Shown here piece after piece: positions 20,106-28,053 of a stretch of 64,000 nt of DNA. The notes beneath the pieces are model-generated. The model was not told the DNA's origin. It did not search any database and saw only the letters and a list, made by a program, of their open reading frames with translations. Within the stretch, counting starts at the first letter, position 1, and every line of letters starts with the position of its first letter. Origin of the DNA: DATFDN01 sp963762525 (GTDB lineage Bacteria > Pseudomonadota > Alphaproteobacteria > Acetobacterales > Acetobacteraceae); assembly GCA_963762525.1 (NCBI GenBank), contig CAVXKT010000002.1:186001-250000 (forward strand). The letters are read 5' to 3'. The position numbers and the translations under genes are program-made.

Positions 20106-21265
20106 GCCCGGGTGTCCTTTCGGGGAGCGGCGCCATAAGGCGAGTCGGCGCGCATCCGGTGGCCGCGCCACTCCACGCCGCGGCCCGCATAGCTCGCCAC
20201 GATTACGGCAATAGACATAAGTTCGCGCAGCGGCAGAAGCCAGATGGGGGCATTGAAGGCAAGCCCGGCCGGCCGCAACGGAATGAGTGCCCGGTCGATC
20301 GCCCGCGCCGCCGCGCCGCGCAGCAGCCAGACACAGGCGAGCATGATCCAGGTCCATAGCGCGCCGCTGGCGGCGACCAGCGCGAGCAGTGCCCAGGCGA
20401 TCGGGTATTGCAGCACCGAGGCGGCGAAGGCGCCGGGCACCAGCAAGCGGATGGTGCGCGCCCAGCGCAACTCATGGCGGAACAGGAGGCCGATGCCGGT
20501 CTCGCCCACGGTGGTCAATGGCACGGCGGACGCCAGCCGGACCTCCAGCCCCAGAGCCGCGACGCGATGTCCGAGCACGTTGTCGTCGGCGAGGTGGTCC
20601 ACGAGCGCCGCCAGCCCGCCGACCGCCTCCAGCACCTCCCGCCGGAGCGCCATCGTCGCGCCGAGGCAATCCCGGCGCCCCAACGCGCGCGCCAGCAGGG
20701 CGCCGGGCAGGAAGGCATGCGTGATCTGGCTGGCGCCGAGCATTTCCGGCACGCCGAGCCGGGCCGGCAGACCGGCATAAAGCGTTGTCACCAGCCCGGC
20801 ACCGGAAAGTGCGTCGGCGATCCGCTGAAGATAATCGGGCGCGCAATGGAGGTCGGAATCGGCGATCACCAGCACGTCGTACCGGGCAGCCGGTAGCATG
20901 TTCATGAGATTGCCGATCTTGCGGTTGGCGCCATGCTGGCGCGGATCGACGACCAGAGTCAGATCGCGCCCGGGAAAGTGAGATTCCAATCGTCGGACCA
21001 CGCGAATCGCCGGATCGGCCGGATCCTGCACCCCGAATACCACCTGAAACACCGGGTAATCCTGCCGACACACCGATGCGAGCGCGGCCTCGAGGAGCGC
21101 TTCGTCTCCATGGAGCGGCTTGAGAACGGTCATCGCCGGCCGCGCGCCACTCGCCGGAACAGGTTGGTGCACGAAACGCCGAACCAGCCACGCGCCGACG
21201 ATCGCTTGAAGGACGCCGAGGCCGGAGAGCGCCGCCGCGACGTCCGCCGCCAGAACTGCGATCAC
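20102..21265 (-). CDS. hpnI: hopanoid biosynthesis glycosyltransferase HpnI
   Basis: 387 residues from GTG 21265, which overlaps the dxs stop (GTGA). GT2-family glycosyltransferase: PAMTVLKPLHGDEALLEAAL at residue 45, VLVIADSDLHCAPDYLQRIA with the DxD-type metal site, DNVLGHRVAALGLEV and the product-site LRWARTIR (the QxxRW region is modified). Hydrophobic segments at the N-terminus and in the C-terminal third make it a membrane-anchored enzyme. HpnI attaches N-acetylglucosamine to bacteriohopanetetrol, the step before HpnK and HpnJ. It resembles ceramide glucosyltransferases, which is the main naming alternative. Confidence 0.92.
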   Translation of the reverse strand: MIAVLAADVAAALSGLGVLQAIVGAWLVRRFVHQPVPASGARPAMTVLKPLHGDEALLEAALASVCRQDYPVFQVVFGVQDPADPAIRVVRRLESHFPGRDLTLVVDPRQHGANRKIGNLMNMLPAARYDVLVIADSDLHCAPDYLQRIADALSGAGLVTTLYAGLPARLGVPEMLGASQITHAFLPGALLARALGRRDCLGATMALRREVLEAVGGLAALVDHLADDNVLGHRVAALGLEVRLASAVPLTTVGETGIGLLFRHELRWARTIRLLVPGAFAASVLQYPIAWALLALVAASGALWTWIMLACVWLLRGAAARAIDRALIPLRPAGLAFNAPIWLLPLRELMSIAVIVASYAGRGVEWRGHRMRADSPYGAAPRKDTRA

Positions 21266-23205
21266 CCGGCCGTCAGCAAATGCGCCGTCCGGCTCCGCAT
21301 CCCCAGCGCTCCGACGGCGGCGGCCACGATGTCTTTGGGCGCCAACCGCGCCAGGGCAAGCTGTTTGGCCTGACTGTCATGGTCGATAAAAATGTCCGGC
21401 AGCACCATCGGCCGCACCTTGAGCCCGCCGTCCAGCAACCCCGTCCAGGCAAGATGCTGCATCACCGCGGCGCTGAACCCGCCGACGGCGTTTTCCTCGA
21501 TCGTAATCAGCACTTCGTGATGGCGCGCAAGTTGTTCGATCAAGGCGGTGTCCAGCGGCTTGGCGAAGCGAGCGTCGGCAACCGTTGTCGGCAGACCGCG
21601 CGCCGCCAGCTCATCGGCGGCGCGGAGCGAGTCGCCGAGGCGCGTGCCGTAGGACAGGATGGCGACGCTGCCGCCTTCGCGGATGATCCGGCCCTTGCCG
21701 ATCTCCCAGGCGATGCCGCGCGGCGGCAACGCGGCACCGGTCCCCTCGCCGCGCGGAAACCGGAAAGCGCTCGGCCGGTCGCCGATGCCGACCGCAGTAG
21801 CGACGGCATGGACCAGCTCGCCCTCGTCCGCCGGCGCCATCAGGACGAATCCGGGCAGGCAGCCGAGATAGGTGACGTCGAAGCTGCCGGAATGGGTGGC
21901 GCCGTCCGCCCCCACCGGCCCGGCACGGTCGAGCGCGAAGCGCACCGGCAGGCCCTGAATGGCGACGTCGTGCACCACCTGATCGTAGCCGCGTTGCAGA
22001 AAGGTCGAGTAGATCGCGCAGAAGGGCTTCATGCCCTCGGTCGCCAACCCGGCGGCGAAGGTGACGGCATGCTGCTCGGCGATGCCCACATCGAAGGTCC
22101 GGTCGGGAAATTTCTTCGCAAAGCGGTCGAGCCCGGTGCCCGAGGGCATGGCGGCGGTGATGGCGACGATGTTCGGATCGCGCTCGGCCTCGGCGATCAG
22201 CGCCTCCGCGAATACCTTGGTGTAGCCCGGCGGTCCCGGCGGCGCTTTCGCCTGCTCGCCGGTCACGACGTTGAACTTGGAGACGCCGTGATACTTGTCG
22301 GCCGACTGCTCGGCCGGAGTGAAGCCCTTGCCCTTCACGGTGATGGCGTGGACCAGAATCGGCCCCTGCTCCTCCGCCTCGCGCACGTTGCGCAGCACCG
22401 GCAGCAGATGGTCGAGGTTATGGCCGTCGATCGGGCCGACATAATAGAAGCCCAGCTCCTCGAACAAGGTGCCGCCGCCGACGATGATGCCGCGGGCGTA
22501 TTCCTCCGCCTTGCGCGCGGTGCGCTCGATGCCGCGCGGAAAGCGCTTGGCCATCTTGATGCCGAGATCGCGCAGACTGAGGAAGCTGCGCGATGACATC
22601 AGCCGCGACAAATAGGCGCTCATGGCGCCGACCGGCGGGGCGATCGACATGTCGTTGTCGTTGAGAATGACGATCAGTCGGGTTCGCCGATCGCCGGCGT
22701 TGTTCATCGCCTCGTAGGCCATGCCCGCGCTCATTGCGCCGTCGCCGATGACGCAGATCACGTTGCGGTCGTCGGACTCGCCGCGCGCGGTCTTCAGATC
22801 GCGCGCCACCGCCATTCCCAACCCGGCGGAGACCGAGGTGGAGGAATGCGCGGCGCCGAACGGGTCATATTCGCTCTCCACCCGGCGGGTGAAGCCGGAA
22901 AGGCCGCCGCCCTGACGCAAGGTGCGAATACGGTCGCGCCGGCCGGTCAGGATCTTGTGCGGGTATGCCTGATGGCCGACGTCCCACAACAACCGATCCC
23001 GCGGGGTTTCGAAAATGGCGTGAATCGCCACCGTCAGCTCGACCACTCCGAGCGAGGAGCCGAGATGGCCGCCGGTGGCGGACACGGCGTCGATCGTCTC
23101 GGTCCGCAGCTCGTCGGCGAGTTGGCGAAGCTGTTCGGCCGAGAAATTGCGCAGATCGGCCGGGGAACGCACGCGGTCCAGCAACGGGGTGCTCACCGGG
23201 CTCAT
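21262..23205 (-). CDS. dxs: 1-deoxy-D-xylulose-5-phosphate synthase
   Basis: 647 residues from ATG 23205, chosen because a purine-rich GAGAGGAGC precedes it; the open frame extends far upstream over the ispA coding region and is not used. TPP-dependent condensation of pyruvate and glyceraldehyde 3-phosphate, first step of the MEP pathway. Motifs: ATGGHLGSSLGVVELTVAIH with the catalytic His, the TPP motif GDGAMSAGMAYEAMNNAG, YVGPIDGHNLDHLLPVL, and the transketolase segment DVGIAEQHAVTFAAGLATEG. Coupled to hpnI downstream by a GTGA overlap, tying precursor supply to hopanoid modification. Confidence 0.97.
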   Translation of the reverse strand: MSPVSTPLLDRVRSPADLRNFSAEQLRQLADELRTETIDAVSATGGHLGSSLGVVELTVAIHAIFETPRDRLLWDVGHQAYPHKILTGRRDRIRTLRQGGGLSGFTRRVESEYDPFGAAHSSTSVSAGLGMAVARDLKTARGESDDRNVICVIGDGAMSAGMAYEAMNNAGDRRTRLIVILNDNDMSIAPPVGAMSAYLSRLMSSRSFLSLRDLGIKMAKRFPRGIERTARKAEEYARGIIVGGGTLFEELGFYYVGPIDGHNLDHLLPVLRNVREAEEQGPILVHAITVKGKGFTPAEQSADKYHGVSKFNVVTGEQAKAPPGPPGYTKVFAEALIAEAERDPNIVAITAAMPSGTGLDRFAKKFPDRTFDVGIAEQHAVTFAAGLATEGMKPFCAIYSTFLQRGYDQVVHDVAIQGLPVRFALDRAGPVGADGATHSGSFDVTYLGCLPGFVLMAPADEGELVHAVATAVGIGDRPSAFRFPRGEGTGAALPPRGIAWEIGKGRIIREGGSVAILSYGTRLGDSLRAADELAARGLPTTVADARFAKPLDTALIEQLARHHEVLITIEENAVGGFSAAVMQHLAWTGLLDGGLKVRPMVLPDIFIDHDSQAKQLALARLAPKDIVAAAVGALGMRSRTAHLLTAG

Positions 23206-23230
23206 GCTCCTCTCTCTTTCTCTTTTGGCG

Positions 23231-24136
23231 TCAGTGTCGACGCGATACGACGAAAGCGGCAAGCGCGCGCAAAGGCTCCGCCCGCTCACCGAAGCTCTCC
23301 AGATGGTGCGCCGCCTGTTCGGCCAGCAGCTCGGCCTGACGGCGCGCCCGTTCCGGGCCGAGAATCGCCACCAGGGTCGCCTTGCCCGCGGCGGCGTCCT
23401 TGCCCGCGGTTTTTCCGGTCTCCTCGGTGGTGCCCTCGGCGTCCAGCAGATCGTCGGCGATCTGGAAGGCAGCGCCAAGATCGCGCCCGTACGCCGCCAG
23501 GTAGTGTCGCTGCGCCGGCGGCGCGCGGCCGAGAATGGCCCCGGATTCGGCACTGAACTGAATCAGCCGTCCGGTCTTCAGGGTTTGCAGCCGGGTCGTG
23601 CTCGCCGCGTCGAGCTGCTGTCCCTCGGCGAGAATGTCGATCATTTGCCCGGCCACCATGCCACGAGGCCCGGCCGCGGCGCCGAGACCCGAGACAAGCT
23701 CGCAACGCGCCTGCGAGTTGGAATGCGTATCGGGTTCGGCCAGCACCTCGAACGCGCGCGCCTGCAATGCGTCGCCGACCAGAATCGCGGTCGCTTCATC
23801 ATAGGCGCGATGGCACGACGGCTTGCCGCGACGCAGGTCGTCGCCGTCCATCGCCGGGAGATCGTCATGAACCAGCGAATAGGCGTGCAGCATCTCGATG
23901 GCGGCGCCGACCCGGGCGGCGCAGGTTTCCGAGACCTCGAACAATGCCGCGCTCCGCATCGCCAGGAACGCACGCAACCGCTTGCCGCCGCCGAGAGCCG
24001 CATAGCGCATCGCCTCGAGCAGACGCGCCTCGGCGCCTTCGATCTCCGGCAGCAGATTGTCGATCGCGCGCTCAACGACCCCGGCCACCTCCGCCAGCAC
24101 GGCCTGCAACTCAGGCTCGGCGTCCGTCACGCTCAT
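23231..24136 (-). CDS. ispA: (2E,6E)-farnesyl diphosphate synthase / polyprenyl synthetase
   Basis: 301 residues, complete. Condenses IPP with DMAPP and GPP to make FPP. The first Asp-rich motif is LVHDDLPAMDGDDLRRGK (DDxxxxD type) near residue 95, and the second is AFQIADDLLDAEGTTEETGK near residue 235. GGGKRLRAFLAMRSAAL is the N-terminal substrate loop. Upstream of dxs by 25 bp on the same strand, so ispA-dxs-hpnI-hpnJ-GNAT-hpnK forms one transcription unit. The xseB gene that often precedes ispA is not present; upstream is a 286-bp divergent region to ispH. Confidence 0.95.
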   Translation of the reverse strand: MSVTDAEPELQAVLAEVAGVVERAIDNLLPEIEGAEARLLEAMRYAALGGGKRLRAFLAMRSAALFEVSETCAARVGAAIEMLHAYSLVHDDLPAMDGDDLRRGKPSCHRAYDEATAILVGDALQARAFEVLAEPDTHSNSQARCELVSGLGAAAGPRGMVAGQMIDILAEGQQLDAASTTRLQTLKTGRLIQFSAESGAILGRAPPAQRHYLAAYGRDLGAAFQIADDLLDAEGTTEETGKTAGKDAAAGKATLVAILGPERARRQAELLAEQAAHHLESFGERAEPLRALAAFVVSRRH

Positions 24137-24244
24137 GCGGCCCCTTCAACGTTGTTGCTCGGCCCCGCAGCGGCACCGGCGCCTACTCCCCATATAGAGT
24201 TTACGCCAGCCGGTCGCCGCGTGACCAACGGTTACAGTGCGGTT

Positions 24245-24264
24245 TTGTGGCGCGAATACCACAA
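24245..24264. promoter_or_regulatory. inverted repeat in ispA/ispH divergent promoter region
   Basis: The 286-bp region 24137-24422 between the divergent ispA and ispH starts contains TTGTGG-N8-CCACAA (24245-24264), a perfect 6-bp inverted repeat in a local AT-richer patch (GAATACCACAAACGCGAAAACG). Its position could suit an operator for either transcript. No known operator consensus was recognised and short repeats of this kind can occur by chance, so this is only a candidate site. Confidence 0.25.
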
Positions 24265-24422
24265 ACGCGAAAACGTGTGGCGGGTTAGCATCGATTTACC
24301 TGAAGTAACGCGTTAGGGAGAAAGCGCGGTTGGTGTCTGCGCGGAACCCATGTCGGGTTGAAGCCGCCTGCGAGGGGCATACGTGAACGCCCAGCCCGGA
24401 CCGAGATGACGAAGGTGACGGA

Positions 24423-25367
24423 ATGTTGAAGGTCATCCTGGCCCAGCCCCGAGGTTTCTGCGCCGGGGTCGAACGGGCGATCGAGATCGTGGAGCGTGCG
24501 CTGATGAAATTCGGCCCGCCGATTTACGTCCGTCATGAAATTGTCCACAACCGACACGTCGTGGAGGATTTGCGCACGCGTGGCGCCATCTTCGTCGATG
24601 AGCTCGATGAAATCCCGCCCGGCTCAAGGACCATCTTCTCCGCCCACGGCGTCGCTCGCCTGGTCGAAGAAGCGGCCGCCAAACGCGGCCTGCCGGTGAT
24701 CGACGCCACCTGCCCGCTGGTTGCCAAGGTGCACAACGAGGGCCGCCGCTATGCTCGCCAGGAGCGCGAGATCGTGCTGATCGGACATGCCGGACATGCG
24801 GAGGTGGAGGGCACGATCGGCCAGGTGGAAGGCACCGTTCACCTGGTGCAGACGGTGGCCGATGCCGAGCAGCTGATGGTGAAGGACCCGGAGAAGCTTG
24901 CCTATATCACCCAGACCACGTTGTCGGTCGATGATACCCGCGGCATCATCGCCACACTGAAGGCGCGCTTTCCCGCCATTGTCGGCCCGGATGTGCGCGA
25001 CATCTGCTACGCGACGCAAAACCGTCAGCAGGCGGTCCAGGAGCTCGCAAAGGCGGTGGACCTTATCCTCGTCGTCGGCTCGCGCAACAGTTCCAACTCC
25101 AATCGATTGCGCGAGATCGGCGAGGAGCTGGGCAAGCCCTCCTACCTCATCGACGACGCCGCCGATTTGCGCGCCGAATGGCTCGCGGGCGTCGAGTCGA
25201 TCGGCGTCACCGCCGGCGCCTCGGCGCCGGAGATGCTGGTGCAGGGCGTGCTTCAGGGATTGCGCCGCTTCGCCGACATCGACATCTCCACTCTCACCGG
25301 GGTGGCCGAGAATGTTCGCTTCCGGTTTCCCGCCGAACTCGCCGATGCCGGCGACGCCGGCCGCTGA
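24423..25367 (+). CDS. ispH: 4-hydroxy-3-methylbut-2-enyl diphosphate reductase
   Basis: 314 residues, complete. Last MEP-pathway step, reducing HMBPP to IPP and DMAPP with a [4Fe-4S] cluster. Cluster cysteines are in QPRGFCAGVERAIEI (Cys13), DATCPLVAKVHNE and DICYATQNRQQAVQEL; substrate-binding His in HEIVHNRHVV and SAHGV. A weak Shine-Dalgarno (AGGTGACGGA) precedes the ATG. Divergent from ispA and followed 9 bp later by hpnH, so isoprenoid supply is again linked to hopanoid synthesis. Confidence 0.97.
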   Translation: MLKVILAQPRGFCAGVERAIEIVERALMKFGPPIYVRHEIVHNRHVVEDLRTRGAIFVDELDEIPPGSRTIFSAHGVARLVEEAAAKRGLPVIDATCPLVAKVHNEGRRYARQEREIVLIGHAGHAEVEGTIGQVEGTVHLVQTVADAEQLMVKDPEKLAYITQTTLSVDDTRGIIATLKARFPAIVGPDVRDICYATQNRQQAVQELAKAVDLILVVGSRNSSNSNRLREIGEELGKPSYLIDDAADLRAEWLAGVESIGVTAGASAPEMLVQGVLQGLRRFADIDISTLTGVAENVRFRFPAELADAGDAGR

Positions 25368-25376
25368 GGAGAACTG

Positions 25377-26522
25377 ATGCCCGTTCCGTTGAACCAGGCG
25401 ATCCGCGTGGGCGCCTACGTGGTGAAGCAGCACGTCAAGCGTCGCCGGCGCTATCCGCTGGTGCTGATGCTGGAGCCGCTGTTTCGCTGCAACCTCGCCT
25501 GTTCCGGCTGCGGCAAGATCGACTATCCGGCGCCGATCCTGAACCAGCGCCTCACGGTCGCGCAATGCATCGAGGCGGCCGAGGAGTGCGGCGCCCCGGT
25601 GATCGCCATCGCCGGCGGCGAGCCGCTGCTGCACAAGGAGATGCCGAAGATCGTCCGGGCGCTGCTCGAACGCGGGAAGTTCGTCTATCTCTGCACCAAC
25701 GCATTGCTGATGGAGAAGAAGCTCGATCAGTTCAAGCCGCACCGGAACTTCTCCTGGGATGTCCATCTCGACGGCGATCGGGAGATGCACGATCGTTCGG
25801 TGAGTCAGGAGGGAGTGTTCGATCGCGCCGAGCGCGCGATCCGCGCCGCCAAGACCCGCGGCTTTCGGGTCTGCATCAACGCCACGCTGTTCGACGGCGC
25901 CGAGCCCGAGCGGGTCGCGGCGTTCCTCGATCATGTGAACGCGGCCGGGATCGACGGCGTGATGATCTCGCCGGGCTATGCCTATGAGCGCGCGCCGGAC
26001 CAGGCGCATTTTCTCAACCGGCTGAAATCGAAGGAGCTGTTTCGCGACATCTTCCGCCGGGGCCGCGGAAAGAACTGGAAGTTCAACCAGAGCTCGCTGT
26101 TTCTCGACTTCCTGGCCGGCAACCAGGCCTATACCTGCACGCCCTGGGGCAAGCCCACGCGCAACGTCTTCGGCTGGCAACGTCCCTGCTACCTGCTCGG
26201 CGAGGGCTACACCAAGACATACAAGGAACTTGTGGAGACCACCGACTGGGATAGCTACGGCACCGGCAATTATGAGAAATGCGCCGACTGCATGGTGCAT
26301 TCGGGCTACGAGGCGACGGCCGTCGTCGATGCGGTGCGCCATCCGCTGAAGGTTCTGAAGGTGCGGATGCGCGGCCCCCGTACCGAGGGCGAAATGGCCC
26401 CGGAGATCGCGCTCGATCGCCAGCGCCCGGCCGAGTTCGTGTTCAGCCGCCACGTCGAGCACGCGATGTCGCGGATCAAGAAGACCGGAAATGCCGATCG
26501 GGTGGGCGACGCCGCGGATTAG
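25377..26522 (+). CDS. hpnH: adenosylhopane synthase HpnH (radical SAM)
   Basis: 381 residues, complete. Radical SAM motif CNLACSGC (CxxxCxxC: Cys38, Cys42, Cys45) in LEPLFRCNLACSGCGKID, then IAIAGGEPLLHKEM (GGE motif) and DVHLDGDREMHDRSV. Additional C-terminal cysteines (WQRPCYLLGEGY, YEKCADCMVHSGYE) match the HpnH family. It adds 5'-deoxyadenosine to diploptene, giving adenosylhopane, the first side-chain extension step. The next enzyme, HpnG, and the cyclase Shc are not in the window. Ends 13 bp from the convergent cytochrome c gene. Confidence 0.95.
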   Translation: MPVPLNQAIRVGAYVVKQHVKRRRRYPLVLMLEPLFRCNLACSGCGKIDYPAPILNQRLTVAQCIEAAEECGAPVIAIAGGEPLLHKEMPKIVRALLERGKFVYLCTNALLMEKKLDQFKPHRNFSWDVHLDGDREMHDRSVSQEGVFDRAERAIRAAKTRGFRVCINATLFDGAEPERVAAFLDHVNAAGIDGVMISPGYAYERAPDQAHFLNRLKSKELFRDIFRRGRGKNWKFNQSSLFLDFLAGNQAYTCTPWGKPTRNVFGWQRPCYLLGEGYTKTYKELVETTDWDSYGTGNYEKCADCMVHSGYEATAVVDAVRHPLKVLKVRMRGPRTEGEMAPEIALDRQRPAEFVFSRHVEHAMSRIKKTGNADRVGDAAD

Positions 26523-26523
26523 G

Positions 26524-26549
26524 AGCAGGTGATTTCTACCTCACCTGCT
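26524..26549. terminator. bidirectional hairpin between hpnH and cytochrome c gene
   Basis: A perfect 9-bp stem AGCAGGTGA / TCACCTGCT with an 8-nt loop (ATTTCTACC region) sits exactly at the convergent 3' ends: it begins 2 bp after the hpnH stop and its right half covers the stop and last codons of the cytochrome c gene. There is no strong T-run, so termination efficiency is uncertain, but placement and symmetry suit a shared terminator. Confidence 0.55.
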
Positions 26550-27054
26550 TCCATGCCTCCGCCGCCGCCGGCGGCAGCTTGTCCATGTGCTTCAGGAACA
26601 AGGCCAGGGTCCAGATCTGCTGATCGTTGAGCGTGGCCCTCCACGACGGCATGCCGCTCCAGCGGATGCCGTTTTCGATCTTCCACCAGGTCCAGCCCTC
26701 CGGGTCGTCCTCGACGCCGTCGGTCGCCAATTGCGGCGGCGCCGGATATTCGCCCTTGGCGACGGGCGAGGCCGAGGCATCCCCCGCGGCCGTGCCGTGG
26801 CAGATGGCGCAATTGCGTCCGTACACGCCAATCCCGGCGATCAGGTTGGCGTCGGTCAGCGGCACCGGGTTGGCCCCTTTCGGCGCATCCCGCTCGAGCG
26901 TGGCACGCAGCGAAGCGCCGGCGATCCGGGTTTCCAGCGGCAGCGGCTGACCATTGGCGGCCGCCGGAACATTGCCGGTCACGATGACGGCGTAAGCGGC
27001 GGCTGCCGCGGCGATGACGGCGAACACAATTCCCAGGATAAAGCCTTTGAACAT
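26536..27054 (-). CDS. membrane-anchored class I cytochrome c
   Basis: 172 residues. The N-terminus (MFKGFILGIVFAVIAAAAAA) is a hydrophobic segment that is either a signal peptide or, lacking an obvious cleavage site, a membrane anchor. One haem c site CAICH (Cys82, Cys85, His86) in YGRNCAICHGTAAGD; Met ligand probably in WSGMPSWRATL. The arrangement resembles small alphaproteobacterial cytochromes that carry electrons to oxidases or from dehydrogenases; the partner is not evident. It is the last gene of the glyA-to-nusB series, 15 bp after nusB. Maturation would need the Ccm system, of which only ccmA is present here. Confidence 0.85.
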   Translation of the reverse strand: MFKGFILGIVFAVIAAAAAAYAVIVTGNVPAAANGQPLPLETRIAGASLRATLERDAPKGANPVPLTDANLIAGIGVYGRNCAICHGTAAGDASASPVAKGEYPAPPQLATDGVEDDPEGWTWWKIENGIRWSGMPSWRATLNDQQIWTLALFLKHMDKLPPAAAEAWKQVR

Positions 27055-27069
27055 CAGGCATCGCCTTTT

Positions 27070-27558
27070 TCAGCATCCGAATTCCGCCGGCCGCAGCAGC
27101 CGCGCCAGGCGGTCCAGCACCCGTTCGCCATGCGCGGCTCGTCGCCGGAGAAGAAGCCGTGCGCCACGTCCAGATACTCGTTGATCACCACCTTGGCCGG
27201 CGGGCCGTCGGACATGGCAAGCTCCGCGCTGCCCGCGCGCATCAGCGCGCGCAGCACCGGGTCGATGCGCGCCAGCGGCCAGTCCGGCGGCAGCGCCTCG
27301 GCCAGCATGCGGTCGATCGTGTCCTGTTGCGCGACGGCGGCGCGAACGATGCGGGCGAACAGCGGCACCTCGGCCTGCGGCGCCCGGCCCTCCTCGTAGC
27401 CGCCCGTGCCCGGCAGCTCGCCCAGACGGTGGCGCACGAACTGGTCGATCACCGCCTCGGGATTGTCCTGCGCCTGCTCGCTCTGGAACAGCGCCTGCAC
27501 CGCCGCGACGCGCGAGGCGGTGCGCGCGCGCGGGCGCGGATCGCGGCGGCTTCCCCAT
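27070..27558 (-). CDS. nusB: transcription antitermination factor NusB
   Basis: About 160 residues. ATG 27558 overlaps the ribH stop (TGATG). All-helical NusB fold: AAVQALFQSEQAQDNPEAV at the N-terminus, PDWPLARIDPVLRALMRAG and PAKVVINEYLDVAHGFFSGD in the C-terminal half. NusB with NusE/S10 binds boxA of rRNA leaders. Two indels break the frame: a lost base in the CGCGCG run near 27530 (after MGKPPRSAPARA) and a lost G near 27112 (after PRMANG), after which the true end VLDRLARLLRPAEFGC is read. The ribH-nusB order is the common proteobacterial one. Confidence 0.9.
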   Translation of the reverse strand: MGKPPRSAPARAHRLARRGGAGAVPERAGAGQSRGGDRPVRAPPSGRAAGHGRLRGGPGAAGRGAAVRPHRSRRRRATGHDRPHAGRGAAAGLAAGAHRPGAARADARGQRGACHVRRPAGQGGDQRVSGRGARLLLRRRAAHGERVLDRLARLLRPAEFGC

Positions 27559-28053
27559 CAGACCGATCCCCCTAAGACGCGGCGAGTGCGCCGGCCGCCG
27601 ATCTGCAACAGCGCCGCGGCGGCCGCCTCGGCACCCTTGTTGTGCCCGTCCTGGCCGAGCGCGCCAGGGCCTGATCGAGATTGTCGACCGTAAGCAGCCC
27701 GGTGCCGAGCGCAAGGCCGAATTGCAGCGCGACCGTCATCAGTCCCGCCATCGTCTCGCGGCAGATGTGCTCGTAATGATCGGTCTCGCCGCGCACGATG
27801 CAGCCGAGCGCGACGAAACCGTCGAACCGGGCCGCGGCGCCGCGCAGCGCAAGGCGGATCGCTTGCGGCAACTCGAACGCGCCGGCAACATCGAGCGGCT
27901 CGAAGGTCGCACCCGCCTCGCGCAAAATCCGCTGCGCGCCGGCGGTCAGCCCGTCCACCACGTCCCGATAATAGGGCGCCCGCACGATCAGCAGATGCGG
28001 CGCGGCCCGTCGATGCGCGGCGCGGCCGGCAGTGCGGCGTCAGGGGTGCTCAT
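27558..28053 (-). CDS. ribH: 6,7-dimethyl-8-ribityllumazine synthase
   Basis: About 163 residues. Condenses 5-amino-6-ribitylaminouracil with 3,4-dihydroxy-2-butanone 4-phosphate. Core motifs: RAPYYRDVVDGLTAGAQRIL, VAGAFELPQAIRLAL, FVALGCIVRGETDHYEHICR (with the active-site His region) and GLLTVDNLDQAL, then GQDGHNKGAEAAAAAL in the C-terminal helix. Two indels: one near 28015 between the variable N-terminal arm and APHLLIVRAPYY, and one near 27655 after NLDQAL. Start ATG 28053 overlaps the ribB 3' end by 14 bp. Confidence 0.92.
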
